Part shown: piece by piece, positions 17,434 to 27,100 of the stretch | Layout: every line of letters starts with the position of its first letter | How positions within the stretch are numbered: the first letter of the stretch is position 1 | Assembly: GCF_013387495.1 (NCBI RefSeq) | Contig: NZ_JABZEE010000034.1 | Coordinates: forward strand, 124,001-188,000 | Direction of reading: 5' to 3' | DNA length: 64,000 nucleotides | From: Streptomyces sp. PKU-EA00015 | GTDB taxonomy: Bacteria > Actinomycetota > Actinomycetes > Streptomycetales > Streptomycetaceae | Made by a program: the position numbers and the translations under genes | The notes under the pieces: model-generated | Seen by the model: only the letters and a program-made list of their open reading frames with translations | Told to the model about the DNA's origin: nothing | Databases searched by the model: none

Positions 17434-17473
17434 CGTCCCGCCAGTGATGCCGACCCCATGTCTGGAGCTCGTC

Positions 17474-18922
17474 ATGCCTGAAGTCCCCGAAGTCTCACGG
17501 CGTTCGGTGCTCGGAGGCGCCGCCGCCGGTGCGCTCGCCGTCGGTCTGGGGGCCGGCGCCGCCTCTCCGGCGTTCGCCGCGCCGGGCGCCGACGCCGACG
17601 TCGCGGCCGGAGCCGCCGCACCGAGTCGCCGGGCCGGTCAGACGTCCATGATCAACGTGCCGTACGAGGCGCACCGGACAGTCCGCGTCGCCACCATCGG
17701 TCTCGGCAACCGCGGCAACGGGATGACCAAGGGCTGGTCCGTCGTTCCCGGCTGCCAGGTGACCGCCGTCTGCGACATCCGCGCCGACCGCGCGAAGCGT
17801 GTCGCCGACGACCTGGTCAAGGCGGGCAAGCCGCGCCCCGCCGAGTTGGGGGGCTCCGCCGAGTCGTACGCCGAGATGCTGGGGCGCGACGACATCGACC
17901 TCGTGTACATCGCGACGCCGTGGGAGTTCCACTACGAGCAGGGCAGGGCCGCCCTGCTGGCCGGCAAGCACGTCATCGTCGAACTCCCCATAGCCACCGG
18001 GCTCGACGAGCTGTGGGACCTGGTCGACACCTCCGAGCGGACCCGCCGCCACCTGATGCTCGCGGAGAACTGTTCGTACGGGCGCAACGAGCTGGCGATG
18101 CTCAAGATGGCGCACGAAGGCGTGTTCGGCGACGTCACCAACGGGCACGGCGGGTACCTGCACGACTTGCGCGCGCTGCTGTTCTCGAACACGTACTACA
18201 CGGACTCCTGGCGCCGTCTGTGGCACACCCGCAGCACGGCCTCCTTCTACGCGATGCACGGGCTCGCCCCCGTCGCAGCGGCGATGGACATCAACCGCGG
18301 CGACCGGATGACGACGCTGCGCGCCACCGCCACAGCCCCCAAGGGACTGGCCGACTACCGCGAGCGCTTCGTTCCCAAGGGGCACCCCTCCTGGAACGAG
18401 ACGTACATCAACGGCGACCTCGTCACCTGCATGATCGAGACGGCGAACGGCCGGGTCATCCGGGCCGAGCACGACGTCAGTTCGCCGCGTCCGTACAGCC
18501 GCATCAACTCCCTCGCCGGGAGCCGGGGCATCTTCGAGGACTACGCGGGAACGTCCCGGACCGGCGGGCGCGTCTACTTCGAGCCGGACCACGGCGGCCA
18601 CGCCTGGCGTGACTTCGAGCCGTACCGCAAGGAGTTCGACCACTGGCTCTGGAAGAAGATCGGCGACGACGCGGCGAACAACGGCGGCCACGGCGGCATG
18701 GACTACGTCCTCCAGTGGCGCACGGTGCAGCAGATGCGGGCCGGTCTGGTGCCGGACATCGACGTGTACGACTCGGCCACCTGGTGCTCCCCGGTTCCGC
18801 TGAGCGTCATGTCCCTCGACCGCAAGGGGAAGCCCGTGGCGGTGCCCGACTTCACGCGGGGCGCGTGGGTGAACCTGCGCGGCGGGCTCGACTCGCGTAT
18901 GACCGAGATGCCGCCGGTGTGA
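17474..18922 (+). CDS. Tat-exported GH109 glycosidase (putative alpha-N-acetylgalactosaminidase)
   Basis: 482 residues from ATG 17474, chosen for GGAG 7 nt upstream; a start at 17444 is possible. A twin-arginine signal (SRRSVLGGAAAG, cleavage near AFAA) fits export of a cofactor-loaded enzyme. The Rossmann domain follows (VRVATIGLGNRGNGMTKGW, about residue 65; AVCDIRADRAKR), then the Gfo/Idh/MocA C-terminal domain. Motifs typical of GH109 are GHGGYLHDLR, FYAMHGLAPVAAAMDINRGD and HGGMDYVLQWR. GH109 enzymes use tightly bound NAD+ to cleave alpha-GalNAc by oxidation, elimination and re-reduction. It has its own promoter and is followed closely by a secreted NEW3 protein. A plain sugar dehydrogenase is the alternative. 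Confidence 0.88.
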   Translation: MPEVPEVSRRSVLGGAAAGALAVGLGAGAASPAFAAPGADADVAAGAAAPSRRAGQTSMINVPYEAHRTVRVATIGLGNRGNGMTKGWSVVPGCQVTAVCDIRADRAKRVADDLVKAGKPRPAELGGSAESYAEMLGRDDIDLVYIATPWEFHYEQGRAALLAGKHVIVELPIATGLDELWDLVDTSERTRRHLMLAENCSYGRNELAMLKMAHEGVFGDVTNGHGGYLHDLRALLFSNTYYTDSWRRLWHTRSTASFYAMHGLAPVAAAMDINRGDRMTTLRATATAPKGLADYRERFVPKGHPSWNETYINGDLVTCMIETANGRVIRAEHDVSSPRPYSRINSLAGSRGIFEDYAGTSRTGGRVYFEPDHGGHAWRDFEPYRKEFDHWLWKKIGDDAANNGGHGGMDYVLQWRTVQQMRAGLVPDIDVYDSATWCSPVPLSVMSLDRKGKPVAVPDFTRGAWVNLRGGLDSRMTEMPPV

Positions 18923-18971
18923 CGCCGGCTCTCTCCCTTCCCCGTCCCCCTGAGACAAGGAGCGAGCAGCG

Positions 18972-19973
18972 ATGTCCGTCCTTCTGACCGCGCCACGAAG
19001 AGCCGTGGCGGCCCTGTCGGTGGCGGCCCTGGCGTTCACCGGCGCCCCCGTGGCCGCCGCACAGGCCGCCGAGGAGCCCGCGCCCGCGGCACGCACCGAG
19101 GTGGCGATCTCCCCCGTCGATCTGAACGGCCCGGCCGTCTCGGCGGTCGAGGTCACCGTCACCAACGCGGGGCCGGAGCGCATGCGCCGCCTCGAGGTCG
19201 CCTTCGAGGGCCCCGCGGGGTGGGCGGTGCAGCCCGCCGTGCGCAGCGTCGACGGTTCCTACGCGCCGGGCGCGGACGCCACGGCGGAGTTCAGGATTCA
19301 GGTACCGGAGCCGCGCCCCGGGTTCACGATGCGCACGTTCACGGCCATCGCCACCTATGAGGGCGGCGACGGCCGGGGCACCGCCACCGGCACCCGCGTG
19401 CAGCGCTCGGGTCCGGTCCTTGCCCGCCTCTCGGACGCGTACAACAACGTCGGCATCACCGACGAGAACAACACCGGGCCCGGGGACTACGACGGCGAGG
19501 GCAACAGCTTCTCCGCGCAGAAGCTGGCGGCCGTCGGGCTCACGCCGGCAGCGCCCGTGACCGCCCTGGGGGCGCGGCTGACCTGGCCGTCCGCCGCGCC
19601 GGGCACGAAGAACAACGTGGCGAGCACGGGGCAGGCCGTGCGGTTCGACGCCAAGGGAAGCCGCCTGGTCTTCCTCGGCTCGGGCGTCACCACCGGGGCC
19701 ACCGGCACCGCGACGGTGATCTACACCGACGGCACCAGCACCAGTGGCCCGGTGGGCTTCCCCAACTGGTCGTTCCAGGACGCCACGGAGCACGGCGCGA
19801 CGCTGGTCAGGTCGACGGACGGCCGCAACCGGCCCGACGGTTACGGCAACGCGGGCATCGCCTACCGGGTCTTCGCCAACTCGATCCCGCTCGATCCGGC
19901 GAAGACGGTCGAGGTGGTCGTCCTGCCGGCGAATGCCAACGTCCATCTGTTCGACATGGCGGTCGCCCCGTAG
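18972..19973 (+). CDS. Secreted NEW3-domain carbohydrate-associated protein
   Basis: 333 residues with AAGGAG before the ATG, 49 bp after the GH109 gene. A Sec signal peptide (about 1-32, ending AAAQAAE) is followed by a NEW3 (NPCBM-associated) immunoglobulin-like domain (about 38-140) and a second beta-sandwich (about 150-333) beginning LSDAYNNVGITDENNTGPGD with DYDGEGNSFSAQKLAAVG. That second module is known as a C-terminal appendage of actinobacterial glycosidases. No catalytic domain is visible, so the likely role is binding the glycan attacked by the GH109 and GH31 enzymes. Confidence 0.75.
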   Translation: MSVLLTAPRRAVAALSVAALAFTGAPVAAAQAAEEPAPAARTEVAISPVDLNGPAVSAVEVTVTNAGPERMRRLEVAFEGPAGWAVQPAVRSVDGSYAPGADATAEFRIQVPEPRPGFTMRTFTAIATYEGGDGRGTATGTRVQRSGPVLARLSDAYNNVGITDENNTGPGDYDGEGNSFSAQKLAAVGLTPAAPVTALGARLTWPSAAPGTKNNVASTGQAVRFDAKGSRLVFLGSGVTTGATGTATVIYTDGTSTSGPVGFPNWSFQDATEHGATLVRSTDGRNRPDGYGNAGIAYRVFANSIPLDPAKTVEVVVLPANANVHLFDMAVAP

Positions 19974-19993
19974 GACGCGGGGCGCGCTGTACG

Positions 19994-20030
19994 GCCGGCC
20001 GGCGGAGTGAGACGCCCTCCGCCGGCCGGC
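19994..20030. terminator. Bidirectional terminator between convergent genes
   Basis: GCCGGCCGGCGGAG (19994-20007), a 9-nt loop, then CTCCGCCGGCCGGC (20017-20030), followed by TTT on the plus strand. The 14-bp perfect stem lies between the plus-strand NEW3 gene and the minus-strand phosphotransferase gene. Confidence 0.8.
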
Positions 20031-20121
20031 TTTCATCCGTGCGGTGCGGGGACCCGCCCCGCGGCAGCTTCCGCGGCACGGTACGCGCCGGCCGGACGGC
20101 CCCGGCCCGCCTGGCGCGGAG

Positions 20122-21030
20122 TCAGCCCGCGACGGTCTCGTACTCCGCTAGGGCCTCACGCATCGCGCGGCGCGCGACGGTGGCGAGCACCGGATTCCTG
20201 ACGCGGTAGTAGTGCTCCGTCGTCAGCCCCCAGGCCAGTGCCCAGCCGCGGCCGCGCGCCCACGTGGCGTCGTCCACCTCGGCCGCCTCGCGGAACACAT
20301 CCCGGGTCCCGGACGTGAGCAGTGTCCAGGCAGCCATCATGTCGCAGGCGGGATCCCCGACGCCCACACAGCCGAAGTCGATGACGGCGCTCAGCCTGCC
20401 GCCCCTGACCAGCACGTTGCCCGGCAGGAGGTCGCTGTGGACCCACACCGGGTCGCCCTGCCACTGGGGCAGCCGCAGGACCTCCTCCCACGCCGCCGTC
20501 GCGGCGGCCGCGTCCACGGTGCCGTCCGCGCCCAGGTCCCGGATCGCCGCCCGGACGTCGTCCTCGCGTGTACGGACGGGGCCGCCGCGGAAGGACGGCG
20601 GCCCGCCGGCGGCGTCGACCGTGCGCAGGGCGGCGCCGAACCGGCCCAACTCCACGGCGGCGTGCGCCGGATCGGCGACGGGCTCGTCGAACGCGTTCGC
20701 ACCGTCGAGCCATCCGTACACCGACCAGGGCAGCTCGTACCCCTCCCCGGGAACGCCCCTGCCGACGGGCACGGGCACGGGCAGCGGAAGGTGCGGGGCG
20801 AGCAGCGGCAGCCAGCGCTGCTCCTTGTCGACCTGGCGCGCCGCTCCGTGAACGCGCGGCAGACGGACCACCAGGTCGTCCCCCAGCCGGTACATGGCGT
20901 TGTCGGTGCCCGCGGAAGGGACCTTCCTGACGGGCAGATGCGCCCAGTGCGGGAACTGCGCCGTGATCAGCCGGCCGACGAGCGACGCGTCGATGTCGAC
21001 CTCGTCGGCATGCATCTTCACGCCGGACAT
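20122..21030 (-). CDS. Aminoglycoside-phosphotransferase-family kinase
   Basis: 302 residues from ATG 21030, which has GAGGAGG 4 nt upstream. APH-type fold: AGTDNAMYRLGDDLVVRLPR (about residues 38-57, nucleotide-binding lobe), catalytic loop VWVHSDLLPGNVLV (HxDxxxxN, about residue 212) and metal site AVIDFGCVGVGDPACD. Such enzymes phosphorylate small molecules; the style is that of macrolide or other antibiotic kinases, but the substrate cannot be told. It lies between the sugar locus and the biosynthetic cluster, so it could be a self-protection kinase or an unrelated neighbour. Confidence 0.85.
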   Translation of the reverse strand: MSGVKMHADEVDIDASLVGRLITAQFPHWAHLPVRKVPSAGTDNAMYRLGDDLVVRLPRVHGAARQVDKEQRWLPLLAPHLPLPVPVPVGRGVPGEGYELPWSVYGWLDGANAFDEPVADPAHAAVELGRFGAALRTVDAAGGPPSFRGGPVRTREDDVRAAIRDLGADGTVDAAAATAAWEEVLRLPQWQGDPVWVHSDLLPGNVLVRGGRLSAVIDFGCVGVGDPACDMMAAWTLLTSGTRDVFREAAEVDDATWARGRGWALAWGLTTEHYYRVRNPVLATVARRAMREALAEYETVAG

Positions 21031-21171
21031 GGACCTCCTCGGCCGGGACGGACGGGTGGGTGACGTGCGTGTCCGCGTCACGGCGCCGGGAGTCTAGCCA
21101 GCGGTTCCGCTTCCGGGCGACGGGTTTTCCGCGCGCCAGACCGTGTGGTCAGGCGGCGGACGGCGGCTCGC

Positions 21172-24100
21172 TCAACGGGGGCCCGCCTCCTCCGGCGGGC
21201 GCAGCAGGTCCGCGACCGGGGTCGACGGCTCCGCCGTGACCTGCGCGAGCAGTGCGGTGAAGTCCTCGCTCCAGGCCCGGACCGTCGCCGCGTCGAAGAG
21301 GTCGGTGGCGTACTCGAAGGTGACGTCGATGGTGTCGCCTCGGGGGACGAGCACCGCGTAGAGCTCGTTGCGGGCCACCGCTCGGGTGGGCAGGCCGCGG
21401 ACCGTGGTGGAGACCGCTCGCAGGTCCAGCGCCGGCGGCGTCGTCGTGACCACCGTGAACAGCACGGTGGGGAACAGTTGGTCGGCCGTCTGGGGCGAGA
21501 CGAGCCGGACGACCTCGGTCAGCGGCAGGTCCTGGTGGTCGATGGCGGTGAACAGCGTCGAGCCGAGCCGCGTCACCAGGTCCGCGAACGCCGGTGCCTC
21601 GGACAGGCGGGCGCGCAGCAGCACGGCGTCGCCCAGCAGCCCGACCACGCCCTCCCGCTCCGGCCGGGCGCGGTTGGCGCTGGAGGCCGCGAGGACGACG
21701 TCGCCGGTGCTCCCGCACAGCCGGGCCGTCCAGGTGGCGAAGGCCGCGGCGAGGACCGCGTAGGGAGTGACCCCGAGACGCTCCGCCGTCTCGGCCGCGC
21801 GGGCGGGCACGGTGCCGCCGATGACCCATGTGTGCAGGGCGCCCCGGCCGGACGGCACATCGGGACGCGGGCGGTCGCAGGGCAGGGCGGGCCTCAGCTG
21901 CACGCCGGCGAGCTCGGTGCGCCAGAAGTGTTCGAGTGCGGCCCGGCGGCTGTCGGTGAGCCGGTGTTCCGCCCGGGCGACGTCCGTGAACTGTGCCGGC
22001 GGCGGCGCGAGCGCCGGGGTCGAGCCCTCGCTGTGGGCGTTGTAGAGCTCTTGCAGGTCGTGCCAGATGATGCCCATCGACCAGCCGTCGCAGACGGCGT
22101 GGTGCAGGACGGTCACCAGGACCCAGCGGTCCGCGCCGAGCCGGCCGAGCCGGAAACGGAACAGCGGTGCGCAATCCAGCGCGAACGGCTCGCACGCGAG
22201 GTCCTGGCACCAGCGCTCGATACGGGTCCCGTCGTCCGCGTACGCCGTCAGGTCGGTGACCCCGACGTCCACCGGCACCTCGGCGAGCACCTCGACGAGA
22301 TGGTCGCCGTCGCGACGGACGGCCCTGCTGCGCAGCGCCTCGTGCCGTGCCACCAGGTCCCGCAGCGCGCGCTTCAGCGCGTCCGCGTCGAGGGCGCCGT
22401 GCAGGTCGATGCGGTGGGCGACGTTGTAGACGCCGGGATCGGCGCGTTCGTGGTGACGCCGCCACAGCCGGCGCAGCGAGGAGGTCATGGGCACCCTGGC
22501 GGCGATCCGGGCAGCGGGCACGGGATCGTCCGCTTCGGAGCCGGGCACCGGCGAGCGGTGCTCCTCGCACCGTGCCGCGACCGCCCGGATGGTGGGGGCA
22601 CGGAAGAACTCCGCCATGCCGAGCTCGGCGCCGAGCAGCGCCGACATCCGGTTCAGCAGCCGGACAGCGCTCAGGGAGTGTCCGCCCAGTTCGAAGAAGG
22701 AACGCGTCACGGACGCCTGCGGCAGGCCGAGTTCGGCGCACCACAGTTCGTGCAGGTCCTTCTCCAGCGGGGTGAGGGGTTCGGCGCCCTGCTGCGGCGC
22801 TCCCGCGTCCGGCGCGGGCAGCCGTTCCCGGTCCAGCTTGCCGGACGCGTTGACGGGCAGCCGGTCCACGCGGACCCAGTGGCGCGGCACCAGGTGATCG
22901 GGGAGTACCGCGGCGAGGGCGCTGCGCAGCCGCCCGAGGTCGGTGTCGGGTTCCACGGGGGCCACATAGGCGACGAGTTCGGCCTCCCCGGCCCGGTCGC
23001 GCCGGGTGACGACGGCGGCCTCGGCGACCTCCGGCCGGGCGTTCAGCACGACCTGGATCTCTCCCGGCTCGACCCGGTGGCCGCGGATCTTGACCTGGTC
23101 GTCGGTGCGGCCCAGGTAGGCGAGGGTGCCGTCCGAGCGCCAGCGTGCGAGATCGCCGGTCCGGTACTGGGGCGCGCCCATGTCGTCGGTGACGAACGCC
23201 GCGGCCGTCTCCTCGGGACGTGCGTGGTATCCGTACGCGACCGGCGTCCCGCACACGTGGATCTCGCCGACCGCGCCCAGCGGCACCGGCCGGCCCTCCG
23301 TGTCCAGGAGCCGGATGCCCGCTCCGGGGACCGGGGTGCCGATGGGCGGCCGTTCCTCCGCGCCGTCGACCCGGTGCGAGGTGACGACGACCGAGGTCTC
23401 GGTGGGCCCGTACTGGTTGTACAGCGTGCAGCGGGGATGCGCGGCGAGGAACCGGCGGAATCCGGCATTCAGGTCCAGTGCCTCACCGGCCGAGAACAGC
23501 TCGCGCAGAGAGGGCAGTTCGGGACCGGTCTCCATCAAGTACCGGAGCGGGGTGCAGGGCATGAAGACCCGCTCGACCGCGTGGCGGCGCACGGCCTCGG
23601 CGACGGCGGCCGGGTCGAGCCGCACGTCGTCGTCGACGAGGACGAGCTCCGCCCCGGCCGCCAGGGTGGTGAAGATCTCCTGCACGCTGACGTCGAAGGC
23701 GGGCGAGGTCCACTGGAGGGTGCGCAGCGCGGGGTGCCGTTCCAGATGGCCGCGCACGAGGCCGACCGGGCCGCGGTGCGGCACCACGACGCCCTTCGGA
23801 CGTCCCGTGGAGCCGGAGGTGTAGATGCAGTACGCGGGGTCCTGCGGCCGCGTGCCGTCGAGCGGGCCGGAGATATCCGCCCCTCCCGCGACACCGTCCC
23901 CCGCCGCCGTCTCCGGTCCGCCCACCAGGTGCACCGGCCGCGCCGCGAGGGACGGGTTGCGGTCGAGCAGGGCGGGCGTGGTGAGCAGCAGAGCCGGAGT
24001 GCCGTCGTCGAGGAGCAGCTCGAGCCGGGCCGTGGGCAGGGAGACGTCGAGCGGCAGGTACGCGGCGCCGCTCTTGAGCACACCGAGCAGCGCCGTGATC

Positions 24101-27100
24101 AGCTCGGGCCCGCGGGGCAGCAGCACCGCGACCCGCTCGCCGCGTCCCGCTCCCCGGGTCCGCAGCTGCCGGGCGAGCCGCTCGGCCCGCCGGTCGAGCT
24201 CCGCGTAGCCGATCCGTTCATCGCCGTGGACGAGCGCGGTCGCGTCCGGGGTCCGCCGCGCCTGTGCCTCGAACAGCCCGTGCAGCGTGTCGTCGTGCGC
24301 CGGCGGGGGCTCGTCCAGGCGGCCGAGGCGGGACAGGGCGGCGCGGTCCGCGTCGGTGGGCGCCGTCAGTTCGGGCAGGGTGGCGGTCGCCGTCTCGAGC
24401 GCCCGGCGCAGCACGCTCTCCATGTAGGCCAGGAGTCGTCTCACCGTGGACGAGTCGAAGAGGACGGTGTCGTACTCGACCGCGCACCGCACTCCCCCGC
24501 GGTGGTGTGTCAGGTACAGGGTGAGGTCGAACGGCGCACGCTCACTGGGCATGTCGAGCAGGGTGGCGGTCAGGCGAGGCGGGTCGAACTCCGCCTGCCC
24601 CTCGTTCTCGTACTCCACGAGCACCTGGAAGAGGGGATTGCGGCCGGCGTCGCGATGCGGGTTGAGCGCGCCGACGAGCTCGTCGAAGGGCACGTCGCGG
24701 TACTCGAACGCCGCGGTGCTGCTCTCCCGTACCCGGCGCAGCAGTTCGCCGAAGTCCGGGTCGCCGGACAGGTCCAGGCGCAGCGGCACGGTGTCGAGGA
24801 AGAGGCCGATGTGGTGTTCGGCGCCGGCGGGCCTCGCGGCGACGGCGGTGCCGATCACGACGTCCCGCTGTCCGCTGAACCGGCCGAGCACGGCGCCGAT
24901 CGCGCTCGTCAGCACCATGAACAGGGTGGCGCGGTGCTCGGCCGCCAACCGGCGCAGGCTCTCGGTGAGTTCGGCGTCGAGTGCGTACGTGAGGCTCGCG
25001 CCCTCGCCCGACCTGGCCGCGGGCCGGGGACGGTCGGTGGGCAGGGCCAGTTCCGGGGCGTCGCCCAGCTCGCGCCGCCAGTGGGCGAGGGCCTCCGCCG
25101 TCCGGGCGGGGTCCGGCGGAACGATCGGCAAGGCGGGCAGGGGCGGCAGCACGGGCGGCGCGGCGGTGTCGTCGTGGTGCGGCCAGGCCCGGTAGAAGGC
25201 TCCGAGATCGCGGGTGAGCACGGTGGTGGAGGACGAGTCGAAGACGATGTGGTGGGCGAGCAGGAACAGCAGGTGCCGGTCGTGCGCCAGGCGCAGCAGC
25301 CCGGCCGAGACCAGGGGTCCTTCGCTCAGGTCGAAGATCCGCCGGCCCTCGCTCTCCATGGCGGCCCGCAGCGCGGCCTCCTCGGTGTCCCCGGTGTGGT
25401 CGGCCACCGGGCAGTCGAGCCGGACGTGCGGGAGGACCTCCTGGTAGGGGACGCCGTCGGCTTCGCGGACGACGGTGCGCAGCGCGGGGTGGCGGTCGCA
25501 GACCTGCTGGAGCGCCCACCGCAGCGCCTCGGTGTTCAGCAGTCCCTCCAGCCGTACGGCCTTGGGCTCGTGGTACATGCTGGTGCCCGGGTGCAGCTGT
25601 TCGAGGAACCAGATGCGTCGCTGTGCCGGTGACAGCGGTGTCCGCCGTCCCTCGTGCCCCGTGGGGCCCGTACTCCCTTCTCCCGGTGCCGTTCCGGTGC
25701 CTGCGCGCCCGATCCGCCGCTGCCGGAGCCGGTCGAGCACCGGCAGCGCGGCCAGCACCCGCTCGGCCGGGACACCGAAGTCGACGAAGCAGGCGATCTC
25801 GTCGGCGCCCGCGTCCACGAGGCGGCGAACCGTCGCGGCCGCCGTGTCCTCGTCGCCGATCAGGGCCCGTGAGTCGCAGTACCGCTCGTAGGCACGGCCG
25901 AGCAGGAACTCCACATCGTCCTCGGGCGTGTTCTCCAGGTCCACCTCGAACCCGAGGCTGTTGGTCACCTGGTCGAAGAGGGACAGCGAGGACCGCAGGT
26001 ACGACACGAAGGGCCCGTAGGCCTCGGCGCGCGCCCGTTCCGCGTCCTCGCCGAGGTATGTGTGCACGAGCACGACCACACGGCCCGCGTCCGGGTCGAG
26101 GCCGTGCTCGGCACGGGTACGGCGGTACAGGGCGATGTTCTCGGCGAGCTGCTCGACCGTCTGCGCCATCAGGTTGGTGACCACACCGAGGTCGCGCACG
26201 GCCGCCTGCCGGTAGCTGTCCGGGTTGCTCACGACCGCTACGTACAGGGGCGGTTCGGCCTGGACGGGGCGCGGGTGCAGGCGGACCTCGGTCCGTGTGC
26301 CGTCCCCGGCGGTCACCGGGAGCGGCTGTCCCGACCACAGACGCCGGACGTCCTCCAAACGCTCGTACATCACGTCGCGGTGCCGGCCGAAGTTCTCCGG
26401 AGCCAGGGCGAAGTCCGTGGCGTGCCAGCCGCTCGCGAAGCACAGACCCGCGCGGCCGCCCGAGAGGTTGTCGACGACCGACCACTCCTCGGCGACCCGG
26501 ACCGGGTGGTGCAGCGGCAGGACCACCGAGCCCGCGTGCAGCCGGATCCGGTCGGTGCGGGCGGCCAGGGCGGCGGCGAGCACGGAGGGGTTGGGGAACA
26601 GCGCGCCGAAGGAGTTGAAGTGCCGTTCGGGGAACCACAGGGCGTGGAAGCCGTGCCGGTCGGCGAATTCGGCCGCTTCCGTGATCAGCGCGTACTTGTC
26701 GCCGTCGGCGTCCTGCGGGTAGTCGCCGAAGAAGTACAGGCTGACGTCGCAGTGCGCCGCGTGGGGAAGCGGGCCGGACGACGGCCGCGCCGGCTCCGGC
26801 CGCGGCGACGCCTCCGGGCGCAGGGCCTGCGGTGCCGCGGCTGCGGGCGGCGCGAGGGGCGCCGGGCGGGGCGGCGCGACCGGCTGGGCCGGTGGGGTCG
26901 GTGAGGCCGGTGGGGTCGGCTGGGCGCCGGGGAGGGCGTCCAGTTGGCGGGTGAGCAGACCGGTCACCTGCTCCACGAGGTTCTCGGCGAGCCGGATCTG
27001 CTGCGCGAACAGCTGGTGCAGGCTCTCCTCGACGGCCGGATGCGCGGCGTCCCGCCCGTCGGGCCCGGCCACGGCCGCGGGCTGCGCGGCGGGTTCGGAC

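Noticed and set aside
21145..25632. 1495-codon plus-strand open frame under the megasynthase
   Set aside because: Low-complexity Arg/Gly/Val antisense shadow; no ribosome site and no family resemblance.
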